A stretch of 64,000 nucleotides of DNA from Pandoraea capi (GTDB lineage Bacteria; Pseudomonadota; Gammaproteobacteria; Burkholderiales; Burkholderiaceae), in assembly GCF_902459735.1 (NCBI RefSeq), contig NZ_CABPRV010000004.1, positions 248,001-312,000 on the forward strand. The letters are read 5' to 3'. The notes beneath the pieces are model-generated. The model was not told the DNA's origin, ran no database searches, and was given only the letters and a program-made list of their open reading frames with translations. Numbering within the stretch: the stretch's first letter is position 1; each line of letters opens with the position of its first letter. Position numbers and translations under genes: made by a program. Shown piece by piece: positions 17,913 through 25,915 of this stretch.

Positions 17913-19835
17913 TCAGGCGTCGGACGGCGTGGAACCGCGGGTGGTCTTGCCAACGTTGGCGAGGTCGGCGAGGCTCGCGATGTAGGCTGCCCAGCCACCG
18001 AAGGCCGTGATGTCCTTCGCCTCATGCAACCCGAACGGCTCGCAGATGAAGCCCTTGACCTGACGTCCGTCGGCCAGCGCAACGGAGCCGATGCCCAGCG
18101 GTGCGGGCACGCCGGCGACGAACGACCCGAATTCAGCGGATGGCACGTCCCACAACTCCAGTCGAATCTGCGCGCCGTCGTCGGTACGCAGCAATCCCGG
18201 CTTCGGCGGCGAGGTGTTGGCAAGCGCGAACAGGCGGTAGTTCGCAGACGTCGTCGTGCTCTCGACGAACTGCGCGCCGCGACTCGTCAACTCGTGGTTG
18301 AGCGGCATGCCGCGAAGGTGCGCGCCGACGACCGCGACGCGGATGGCGGCGGCGGGAGCGGAATCGGTCGTGGGGGCGAAGGCGGCATCATTGGCCGGGC
18401 GTGCCGAGGCGGGAGCACCCAGGGTGGCCGGCGGGTGCGGCGCGGCGACATCGTCTGCCGGCAGCGGCTGCCCCGTCGCACCTCGCGTCAGACCGGTGGT
18501 GCGATGCCATTCGCCGGCGAACTCGGCGAGCGCGCGTTCGCGCCAGGCATCGGCGATGAACGTGATGCCGAACGGCAGTCCGTCGTCGCGCAAACTGGCG
18601 GGCACGGAGAACGCGCTCCAGTCCAGCAGGTTCACGAAGTTGGTGTATTTGCCGAGGTGACTGTTCAAACGTACCGGATCGGCCAGCAGTTCGTCGATCT
18701 TGTAATGCGTGGGGGCCGTCGGCACGAGCAAGGCGTCGAAGGGGGCGAGCACGGCATCGGCGCGACGTTTGAGATCGGCCAGCCGGTACATCGATGCGAA
18801 CGTGTCTGCCGCGGAGAAGGCCTTCGCCTTGAAGATGATGTCGCGCACCACCGGATGGATGTCGGCTTCGTTGGTTTGCGCGAAGTCGCGAATGGCGGCG
18901 TAGCGTTCGGCGACCCATGCACCGTCGTACAGCAATTGCGTCACCTCGTCGAACAACGAGAAGTCGATGGGCACGCAGGTCGCACCGCGCGCTTCGATCT
19001 GGGCGACGGCGTCACGGAAGGCTTCCTCGGCCAGCGCGTCACCGAAAAACTCGGGCGTTGCGGGGATGGCGAAGCGCGGTGCCGCAGGGACTTTCCAGCG
19101 CATTGCCTGCGCCGGGGCTTCGCGCGACAGACCATCCAGCGGGTCGAACGCTGCGGCCACGTCGTAGACGAGTGTTGCATCGGCGGCGGTCGTCGCGAAC
19201 ACCGAGACGCAGTCGAGGGTGCGGCAGGCGGGCACCACACCGGTGTTGCTGAACGCGCCACGCGTGGGCTTGAGGCCGACGATGTTGTTCAGGCCAGCGG
19301 GGACGCGTCCCGAGCCCGCCGTATCCGTACCGAGCGCGAAGGGCACGATGCCGCGCGCGACGACGCTCGCGGAGCCCGAGCTGGAACCGCCGGAGATGTA
19401 AGCAGGATCGAACGTGTTGGTGGGAATGCCGTAAGGCGAGCGCACGCCGACCAGGCCGGTGGCGAACTGATCGAGATTGGTTTTACCGATGACGATGGCG
19501 CCGGCGTCCACGAGACGTTGCACGAGGGTGGCGTTGGTATCGGGGGCATACGCAAAGGCGGGGCACCCTGCCGTGGTCTCGAAGCCCGCGGCGTCGATAT
19601 TGTCTTTCGCGGCAAACGGCACGCCATACAGCGGCAGCTTGCGCATGTCGCCCCCGACGGCGGCGAGCCGCGCGTCGAGCCGCATGAGTTGCGCCTCAAG
19701 CACGGCGGGCGTGACCGTCGAGATCCACGCGACGTCGCCGGGCACAAGGGCGTCAACCAGTTCACCGAGTAATTGTGCGGGTGTGGCGCCGCTACGATAA
19801 GCGCTCAGCCACTGCGTGATTGTCCAGGAGTGCAT
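17913..19835 (-). CDS. atzF: Allophanate hydrolase
   Basis: Enzyme of 640 residues that splits allophanate into two ammonia and two carbon dioxide. The amidase-signature domain occupies about the first 430 residues, with K77 (FAAKDNID), the cis-serine S151 (SGGSSSGSAS) and the nucleophile S175 (GTDTAGSGR). A C-terminal domain (about 490-620) of the kind seen in AtzF-type hydrolases follows a Pro/Ala-rich linker. It is first in a three-gene operon with urea carboxylase and the GntR regulator. The ribosome site (AAGGAA) lies inside an inverted repeat that may be the operator. Confidence 0.93.
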   Translation of the reverse strand: MHSWTITQWLSAYRSGATPAQLLGELVDALVPGDVAWISTVTPAVLEAQLMRLDARLAAVGGDMRKLPLYGVPFAAKDNIDAAGFETTAGCPAFAYAPDTNATLVQRLVDAGAIVIGKTNLDQFATGLVGVRSPYGIPTNTFDPAYISGGSSSGSASVVARGIVPFALGTDTAGSGRVPAGLNNIVGLKPTRGAFSNTGVVPACRTLDCVSVFATTAADATLVYDVAAAFDPLDGLSREAPAQAMRWKVPAAPRFAIPATPEFFGDALAEEAFRDAVAQIEARGATCVPIDFSLFDEVTQLLYDGAWVAERYAAIRDFAQTNEADIHPVVRDIIFKAKAFSAADTFASMYRLADLKRRADAVLAPFDALLVPTAPTHYKIDELLADPVRLNSHLGKYTNFVNLLDWSAFSVPASLRDDGLPFGITFIADAWRERALAEFAGEWHRTTGLTRGATGQPLPADDVAAPHPPATLGAPASARPANDAAFAPTTDSAPAAAIRVAVVGAHLRGMPLNHELTSRGAQFVESTTTSANYRLFALANTSPPKPGLLRTDDGAQIRLELWDVPSAEFGSFVAGVPAPLGIGSVALADGRQVKGFICEPFGLHEAKDITAFGGWAAYIASLADLANVGKTTRGSTPSDA

Positions 19836-19837
19836 CT

Positions 19838-19872
19838 GGTATTCCTTCTTGTGTACAAGTTTGAGGAATACC
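19838..19872. promoter_or_regulatory. Nested inverted repeats at the start of the urea operon, candidate GntR operator
   Basis: The outer arms GGTATTCCT (19838-19846) and AGGAATACC (19864-19872) are perfect complements. Inside them, CTTGT-GT-ACAAG (19848-19859) is a second dyad of the TTGT-ACAA type bound by FCD-class GntR regulators. The site touches the allophanate hydrolase start and includes its ribosome site, so a bound regulator would block transcription or translation directly. Confidence 0.55.
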
Positions 19873-20026
19873 TATGCAAGGGGTGTGCCAGACCTTGGCA
19901 ATACCAGTCAATATAAGGACGCCAGCGCAAACGCCCCGAAAGCGGGCAGCGCCGTAGTTGTGCCGGATGCACGAAGGCGGTGCGGTTTGCACAATGGAGA
20001 CGCGCCCAAGTTTGGGGGCGCACCAA

Positions 20027-20057
20027 TAAAAAAACCGCAGCACGATGGCTGCGGTTT
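20027..20057 (-). terminator. Rho-independent terminator after the FMN dehydrogenase gene
   Basis: A nine-base stem AAACCGCAG / CTGCGGTTT with an eight-base loop. On the minus strand it is followed by a run of T (plus-strand A at 20027-20034). It lies 30 bases past the stop of the minus-strand gene ending at 20088. Confidence 0.85.
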
Positions 20058-20087
20058 CGGTGTGTCGCGTGAGTGGCGCGAGCTGTC

Positions 20088-21275
20088 TTACGGCCTGCCC
20101 GGCTCCGGGAGGTAGGGGCCGATGCCCGTCGGGTAGCTGCCCGGGATCAGCATCGAGGTGTCGAGACGCTCGACGTTCGTACGGCCCGTCAGGGCCATCG
20201 TCACGTCCATCTCTTTCGCGATCACCTCAAGCGCGCGACGCACGCCCGCTTCGCCCATCGCACCCAGGCCGTACAGGAACGGACGCCCGATCAGCGTGCC
20301 CTTCGCGCCCAACGCCATCGCCTTGATCACATCCTGCCCCGAACGAATGCCGCCATCGAGCCACACCTCCGTGTCGCGCCCCACGGCCGCCACGATGTCC
20401 GGCAACGCGCGAATCGTCGAGATCGCACCGTCCAGCTGACGACCACCATGATTGCTCACCACAATGGCGTCCGCCCCGGTGTCGCGTGCCGCACGCGCAT
20501 CTTCGGGATCGAGCACACCCTTGAGTACCAGCTTGCCGCCCCAGCGCTTCTTGATCCACTCGACGTCGTCCCACGACAGACACGGATCGAACTGCGCGGC
20601 CGACCATGCGGCAAGCGAACCGATGTCGTCCACGCCCTTCGCATGCCCCACGATGTTGCCGAACGTGCGACGTCGCGTGCCAAGCATGCCCATGCACCAG
20701 CGCGGCTTGGTCATCATGTTCGCGATGTTCGGCAGCGTCAGCTTGGGCGGCGCGGACAAACCGTTCTTGATGTCCTTGTGACGCTGGCCGCTGATTTGCA
20801 GATCCATCGTCACCATCAACGCCGAACAACCGGCCGCCTTGGCGCGATCGATCAGACGTTCGATAAAGTCGCGATCGCGCATGACATACAACTGGAACCA
20901 GAACGGTGCCTTGGTATGCGCCGCCACATCCTCGATGGAGCAGATGGACACCGTCGAGAGCGTGAACGGCACACCGAACGCCTCAGCGGCACGCGCCGCG
21001 AGAATTTCGCCGTCGGCATGCTGCATGCCCGTCATCCCCGTGGGTGCCAGCGCCACCGGCATCGCCACCGACTCGCCGAGCATCGTCGTGCGTGTGCTGC
21101 GATGCTCGATGTTCACGGCCACGCGCTGCCGGAATTCAATGCCGCCGAAGTCCGCCGCGTTCGCCCGATACGTGGATTCGGTCCAGGACCCGGAATCGAC
21201 ATACTCATAGAACATGCGCGGTACCCGTTGCTGCGCCAGAACCCGTAAATCCTCAATCGTGGTGATCACTGCCAT
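20088..21275 (-). CDS. lldD: FMN-dependent alpha-hydroxy-acid dehydrogenase, L-lactate dehydrogenase type
   Basis: Flavoprotein of 395 residues that oxidises an L-2-hydroxy acid (lactate in LldD) and passes electrons to the respiratory chain. Family features are visible: APTGMTGMQHADGE near the flavin, FWFQLYVMRDRDF, the catalytic histidine in VVSNHGGRQLD, and the phosphate-binding WLDGGIRSGQDVIKAMALGA. Length is as expected. An Lrp regulator gene lies 65 bases upstream on the same strand and may control it. Mandelate or another hydroxy acid is a possible alternative substrate. Confidence 0.85.
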   Translation of the reverse strand: MAVITTIEDLRVLAQQRVPRMFYEYVDSGSWTESTYRANAADFGGIEFRQRVAVNIEHRSTRTTMLGESVAMPVALAPTGMTGMQHADGEILAARAAEAFGVPFTLSTVSICSIEDVAAHTKAPFWFQLYVMRDRDFIERLIDRAKAAGCSALMVTMDLQISGQRHKDIKNGLSAPPKLTLPNIANMMTKPRWCMGMLGTRRRTFGNIVGHAKGVDDIGSLAAWSAAQFDPCLSWDDVEWIKKRWGGKLVLKGVLDPEDARAARDTGADAIVVSNHGGRQLDGAISTIRALPDIVAAVGRDTEVWLDGGIRSGQDVIKAMALGAKGTLIGRPFLYGLGAMGEAGVRRALEVIAKEMDVTMALTGRTNVERLDTSMLIPGSYPTGIGPYLPEPGRP

Positions 21276-21340
21276 GCTGCGTCTCTTCTTTTAAGAATGT
21301 ATTCCCAAATTTCGAGAATAGTTAATATGTTTTGTATTTT

Positions 21341-21814
21341 TTATTTCTGCTTCACGAGATCGACGAGCGACTGCGTGTTTTTAATTGTCTTTAGGACAAT
21401 GTTCGATTGAATCGACATGACAGCCGGCGCCCGGTATAGCTCATTGACGATAAAGTCGGAGTAATGCGCGAGGTTACGCGCTCTTACCGTCAAGATGTAA
21501 TTGGCAGAGCCGGTGACGATGCGGGCCGTGACGACTTCCGGCCAGTTCTGCACGCACGCCAGAAACTTTTCATGCCACTGATCGACGTCCGGACGCAATG
21601 TGATTTGCACTAGCGCTTCGAACTCCAGACCGATATGCTGTGCGTCCACGATGCAGCGATATCCGGAAATCACCCCCCGGTCCTCCAGCAATTTCACCCG
21701 GCGCAGGCATGCCGATGGCGACAAGCCAACGGCGTCGGCCAGTTCCTGATTGGAGATGCGGCCATTGAGTTCCAGATGGCGGAGGATGCGCAGGTCGGCA
21801 AGGTCGAGGTTCAT
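21341..21814 (-). CDS. Lrp/AsnC family transcriptional regulator
   Basis: Regulator of 157 residues. The N-terminal helix-turn-helix (LRILRHLELNGRISNQELADAVGLSPSACLRRVKLLEDRGVI) is followed by the RAM/AsnC ligand domain (ALVQITLRPD, VVTARIVTGSANYILTVRARN). Proteins of this kind form octamers and respond to amino acids. It is upstream of, and on the same strand as, the lactate-type dehydrogenase, and diverges from the porin gene at 22085. A perfect 10-base inverted repeat just upstream of the start codon suggests autoregulation. Confidence 0.88.
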   Translation of the reverse strand: MNLDLADLRILRHLELNGRISNQELADAVGLSPSACLRRVKLLEDRGVISGYRCIVDAQHIGLEFEALVQITLRPDVDQWHEKFLACVQNWPEVVTARIVTGSANYILTVRARNLAHYSDFIVNELYRAPAVMSIQSNIVLKTIKNTQSLVDLVKQK

Positions 21815-21817
21815 TGG

Positions 21818-21846
21818 CAGAATCCATCAAGTTTTCATGGATTCTG
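21818..21846. promoter_or_regulatory. Inverted repeat beside the Lrp gene start
   Basis: CAGAATCCAT and ATGGATTCTG are perfect 10-base arms around a nine-base spacer, beginning four bases from the Lrp start codon. The position fits an autoregulatory site or an RNA hairpin in the leader that hides the ribosome site. Looser GAAT/ATTC dyads occur at 21295-21320 before the dehydrogenase gene. Confidence 0.45.
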
Positions 21847-22084
21847 GCAGATCCTTCGAATTATTGCCAGTTGCCCGCTAGAAATAGCAAGCAAATTCCA
21901 TTTTTGCGTTGATATGATAGCCCTCGGCCCCGGGCCGCATGGGTGACATATTCCCGATGGGGCCGTTTCTAATATTGCAGTCGTCGTGCCGAGAAGAATC
22001 CGTAATCTCCTTTATCGGAAGGAGCTGCGGATCGTTTTAAGCGTTCACCAAAAAAAACGTCTACAAGACGCACCAAGGAGACCC

Positions 22085-23173
22085 ATGAAGTCTGCACTTC
22101 CGGCCAGTCTGGCCATCATTTCGGCCGCTTGCGGCCTCGCCTTCAGCACCACCGCTGCCGCACAAAGTTCCGTCACGCTGTACGGGATCGTCGATCAGAG
22201 CGTGCGCTATCAGACCAACGCCAACGCCAATAACGACGCCCTCTGGCAAGTGACCAACGGCGCCGTGACCAACAGCCGCTTCGGCTTCAAGGGCTCGGAA
22301 GATCTGGGCGGCGGCATGAAGGCGATCTTCCAACTGGAATCGGGTATCAACCCGCAGAACGGCACGCTCGCCAACAACCCGCGTCTGTTCGATCGTTATG
22401 CATTCGTCGGTTTGCAGAATCAGTACGGCACGATCAAGATCGGTCGTCAGGCGACCGAGGCGTTCAACGTGTACGGCGACTTCGATCCGCTCACGATCGG
22501 CAACTACGCGAACAACTCGTGGATGTACAACATCACGCGCGGTCGTGTGGATAACGCCGTGAGCTACGCCGGCACGTTCGGCGGCCTGTCCGTCGGCGCA
22601 ACCTACGGCTTCGGCAACACGGCCGGCACGATGGCTGCAAGCAACTATTGGGGCGCACGCGCCGCCTACGCCATGGGCCCGTTCCAGATTGCCGGCGTGT
22701 ATCAGGCCGCCCGCGATGCCAGCAAGCGCGTGCAGCAGATGTGGGGCCTGGGCGGTATCTACAGCGTCTCCATCGCCAAGGTGTTCGTCGGCTACATGGG
22801 CGGACGCGACCGCAGCGGCTGGCTCGACAGCACGCTCAACGATCCGGCGCACACGGTCACCACGGGTAACCTGAACGACAACCCGCGCAAGGACATGACG
22901 TTCTACCTCGGCACGACCATCCAGGCCATGCCGAACCTCGCCATCACCGGCGCCGCGTACTTCGACGACATCAAGAACATCAACGCACAGGCGGGCGACG
23001 CCGGCTCGGGCCGTCGTTACACGTATGTGCTGCTCGCCGAGTACGCGCTGTCCAAGCGCACGCAGGTCTACGGCACGGTCGATTACAACAAGGTCAGCGG
23101 CGCCGCACGCGTCGAACTGCCGGGTAACTCGACGCAGGTCGGCGTGGGCACGGGCATCCGCCACATCTTCTAA
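22085..23173 (+). CDS. Outer-membrane general porin (Burkholderia type)
   Basis: Beta-barrel porin of 362 residues. It has a signal peptide ending in TAAAQ, the mature start SSVTLYGIVDQSVRY typical of Gram-negative Porin_4 proteins, the GFKGSEDLGGGMKAIFQLESG motif of strands 2-3, and a terminal Phe (GIRHIF) recognised by the BAM machinery. The trimer would let small hydrophilic solutes cross the outer membrane. ATG 22085 follows an AAGGAG ribosome site. The long leader contains an A-rich stretch and a small ACGTC-TACAA-GACG hairpin. Confidence 0.92.
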   Translation: MKSALPASLAIISAACGLAFSTTAAAQSSVTLYGIVDQSVRYQTNANANNDALWQVTNGAVTNSRFGFKGSEDLGGGMKAIFQLESGINPQNGTLANNPRLFDRYAFVGLQNQYGTIKIGRQATEAFNVYGDFDPLTIGNYANNSWMYNITRGRVDNAVSYAGTFGGLSVGATYGFGNTAGTMAASNYWGARAAYAMGPFQIAGVYQAARDASKRVQQMWGLGGIYSVSIAKVFVGYMGGRDRSGWLDSTLNDPAHTVTTGNLNDNPRKDMTFYLGTTIQAMPNLAITGAAYFDDIKNINAQAGDAGSGRRYTYVLLAEYALSKRTQVYGTVDYNKVSGAARVELPGNSTQVGVGTGIRHIF

Positions 23174-23453
23174 GCGGCACGCACAGGGCGCACATCGAGC
23201 GCATCAAACGCACGCCCTGGGCCATCCGGTCCGCCAGAAGGCTTCACCTTTTTGCAGTTCGTATCACCCGCCCCGACTCCGATCGGGGCGGCGGGGCCCG
23301 CTCGCGCCTGCGATTCCGGCATCCTGGCCACAGGCACAGCGCGGTGCATCGGCCAATGCCGTGTTGCGTCGCGCAAACGGGCAATGACAAGCAATGTTGT
23401 ACTCATGCAGATGCCGCGTCCATCTCGATCGTGCGGTGTCCCAGAGGTGTGTC

Positions 23454-24938
23454 ATGACGCGTACTCCCCAGTCTCCCCAGCCGACCCGGTCCACTCAGTC
23501 GACGTCCCCGGCCAGGCCCCGCGACTTCTCGCACATCACGAAGCGCGAGCAAGGCCTGCGTCGTTCGCTCACCGCAAGTCAGATGGCCATGATCGCCATC
23601 GGCGGCGCGATCGGCACAGGACTCTTCCTCGGTAGCGGTTTCGCCATCGGCTTCGCCGGACCGAGCGTGCTGATCTCCTATGCCATCGGCGCACTCATCG
23701 CGCTCATGCTCATGGGGTGTCTGGCGGAGATGACGGTCGCTCACCCGACGTCCGGCTCATTCGGCGCGTACGCCGAGCATTACATCGGGCCGTGGGCCGG
23801 TTTTCTGGTGCGCTACGCGTATTGGTCCTGCATCGTGCTCGCCGTCGGCACGGAAGTCAGCGCCATCGCCGTCTATATGAAGTACTGGTTCCCACAGGTG
23901 CCGGGCTGGTACTGGGTCGCGGGCTTTTCCGCCGCGCTGGTGCTCGTGAACGCCATGTCTGTGAACCTTTTCGGCGCCATCGAGTATGGGTTCTCGCTCA
24001 TCAAGATCACCGCCATCGTCATCTTCATTCTGATCGGCGCGTATGTGGTCTTCATCGCGCCGAACTCGGTCGCAGACGCCGCTCACTCACCCGCAGGTTT
24101 CGCCAACTACACCGCACACGGCGGCTTCTTCCCGAAGGGCCTCTGGGGCATGTGGATAGCGGTCATCATTTCGATCTTCAGTTACCTGTCCATCGAAATG
24201 ATCGCAGTCGCCGCCGGTGAAGCGGAGAACCCCGAGCGCGCCGTGACGCGCGCCTTCCGCTCGACGGTCGTGCGCCTCGTGCTGTTCTATCTGCTCACGC
24301 TCGCGCTGATGCTCGCCATCGTGCCGTGGACCGCCGCCGGTCAGGACGAGAGCCCGTTCGTGAAGGTGATGCAGGCCATCAACATTCCGGGTGCTGCCGG
24401 CGTCATCAACTTCGTGGTGCTGATCGCGGCGCTCTCGTCGATGAACAGCCAGCTCTACATCACCACACGCATGATGTTCTCGCTCTCGCGCGCCGGCTAT
24501 GCGCCCGCCCGATTCGGCGAAGTGAACCGTCGCGGGGTGCCACTCGCAGCACTGTTGCTCTCGACCGTAGGCATTGCGCTCGCGACGCTCGTGAACTTCC
24601 TTTACCCCGAGTCGTCGTTCACGTTCATGATGGCGATCTCGATGTTCGGCGCGATGCTCACGTGGATGATGATCTTTGTCACGCACTTCTTCTTCCGTCG
24701 CGCGTGGCGACGCGAATCGCATCCGCCGCTGGCGTTTCGTATGTGGGGTTTTCCGTGGCTCACACTGATGGGCGCAGCGCTCATGGCCGCGATCATGCTC
24801 ACGACGCTCTTCACCGGTGTCTTCCGCATGACGCTGATCTTCGGTGTGCCGTTCGTCGCTGTCGTGTTGCTGGTCTACTTCCTCTGGTATCGCAAGCGCG
24901 ATGGCGAACCGCAGGGGCGAACGGCCACGCAGTCCTGA
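23454..24938 (+). CDS. Amino-acid permease, AAT family of the APC superfamily
   Basis: Transporter of 494 residues with about 12 spans. The APC-type consensus is clear in LRRSLTASQMAMIAIGGAIGTGLFLGSGFAIGFAGPS, and the AAT-type loop is EIVAVAAGEAENPERAV-like (EMIAVAAGEAENPERAV). Relatives such as ProY, CycA, GabP and AroP take up amino acids by proton symport. I cannot tell which amino acid is carried. The N-terminal 25 residues are a Ser/Thr/Pro-rich cytoplasmic tail. Transcription ends at a strong hairpin shared with the convergent TetR gene. Confidence 0.87.
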   Translation: MTRTPQSPQPTRSTQSTSPARPRDFSHITKREQGLRRSLTASQMAMIAIGGAIGTGLFLGSGFAIGFAGPSVLISYAIGALIALMLMGCLAEMTVAHPTSGSFGAYAEHYIGPWAGFLVRYAYWSCIVLAVGTEVSAIAVYMKYWFPQVPGWYWVAGFSAALVLVNAMSVNLFGAIEYGFSLIKITAIVIFILIGAYVVFIAPNSVADAAHSPAGFANYTAHGGFFPKGLWGMWIAVIISIFSYLSIEMIAVAAGEAENPERAVTRAFRSTVVRLVLFYLLTLALMLAIVPWTAAGQDESPFVKVMQAINIPGAAGVINFVVLIAALSSMNSQLYITTRMMFSLSRAGYAPARFGEVNRRGVPLAALLLSTVGIALATLVNFLYPESSFTFMMAISMFGAMLTWMMIFVTHFFFRRAWRRESHPPLAFRMWGFPWLTLMGAALMAAIMLTTLFTGVFRMTLIFGVPFVAVVLLVYFLWYRKRDGEPQGRTATQS

Positions 24939-25011
24939 TCGCGTGACCGTGATGTGGTTGTCGTTCCTGTTGCCGCGAGGCATCGGCATGGGCCGCAATG
25001 CGCTGAAATGA

Positions 25012-25041
25012 AAATGGGGGCACGTGTCAGTGCCCCCATTT
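25012..25041. terminator. Bidirectional terminator between permease and TetR genes
   Basis: A 12-base perfect stem AAATGGGGGCAC / GTGCCCCCATTT around a six-base loop, with short A and T stretches at its two ends. It serves the convergent genes ending at 24938 and 25060. Confidence 0.8.
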
Positions 25042-25059
25042 CGTTATGTGCCGCGCAGC

Positions 25060-25812
25060 TTACTTTGCCGCAGCCTTGCGTTCGCGCACGGTGCGCTCCA
25101 ACAGGTAGCGCGTCTGTTCCATCACGGCTTCGCGCACCATGCGGTTACGCTCGGGGTTCGGCTCAGTGCCCCACCCCATCGAACAATCGACGGAGCGGCG
25201 CATTACGCGAAACGCCATGCCGAGCGTGCTGATGCACACGGCACGAACGCGCATCGCTTCGTTGTCGGGTTCGACACCGGCGAGTCGCGTCACGATATGC
25301 GAGCCGACCGCCGCCAGACGGCTGGAAAAGCGATCGTGAAAGACCTTGAAGCCCGCGTCGGGCCCCAGCCCCGCCTGCTCGCGCGCCATGAACATGTTCC
25401 AGCCCTCGATCTCCGGGCTCTTCTCCATGAAGCCGCCCTTGCGGCTCTGCAACTCGCAGAAGGCGTCGATCAGTTGCTCGTCGGTCGCATTCGGATCGGC
25501 CACCACCTGCTCGGCTAACTCGATGGCTTCGCCCATCTGCCCGAGCACGAGTTCCAGGATGTACTCGACGCAAGCCTTGTACACCCCTTCCTTGTTGTCG
25601 AAGTAGTACTGAAGCGCGGGCGCATTCACGCCCGCCGCGTTCGCGATGTCGCGCGTGGACGCCCCGGAAAACCCGAACTCCCCGAAGCACTTGATCGCCG
25701 CGAGGATGATGCGCGCACGCGTTTCCTCGCCACGTTGGTATCCCGTATCGACCGCATGTCGCGGGCGCGCGGGTGTGCTCTGAACACGCGCAGCACGTGA
25801 TGTTCCAGTCAT
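25060..25812 (-). CDS. TetR family repressor of the adjacent efflux operon
   Basis: Regulator of 250 residues. The helix-turn-helix is ILAAIKCFGEFGFSGASTRDIANAAGVNAPALQYYFDNKEGVYKACVEYI. The C-terminal domain resembles the CerR/DUF1956 group of TetR proteins, which usually guard efflux operons. It is divergent from emrA-emrB-nodT genes with 103 bases between the starts. The first 28 residues are basic and probably flexible. The inducer is unknown. Confidence 0.87.
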   Translation of the reverse strand: MTGTSRAARVQSTPARPRHAVDTGYQRGEETRARIILAAIKCFGEFGFSGASTRDIANAAGVNAPALQYYFDNKEGVYKACVEYILELVLGQMGEAIELAEQVVADPNATDEQLIDAFCELQSRKGGFMEKSPEIEGWNMFMAREQAGLGPDAGFKVFHDRFSSRLAAVGSHIVTRLAGVEPDNEAMRVRAVCISTLGMAFRVMRRSVDCSMGWGTEPNPERNRMVREAVMEQTRYLLERTVRERKAAAK

Positions 25813-25854
25813 GTATCCCCTTGCTTGCCAAAACTTTCGTCAAAAATATAACAC

Positions 25855-25902
25855 TTGACATAAATCGATCAACTGGAATAATTCTGCCAATTGGAATAAT
25901 TT
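25855..25902 (+). promoter_or_regulatory. Sigma-70-type promoter and direct repeats before the efflux operon
   Basis: TTGACA at 25855-25860 and ATAATT at 25878-25883 are separated by exactly 17 bases. The -10 region overlaps a direct repeat, CTGGAATAATT then TTGGAATAATT, spaced 18 bases apart (about 25873-25901). This is a natural place for the TetR protein to bind. Confidence 0.65.
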
Positions 25903-25915
25903 GAGGAAAATTCCC

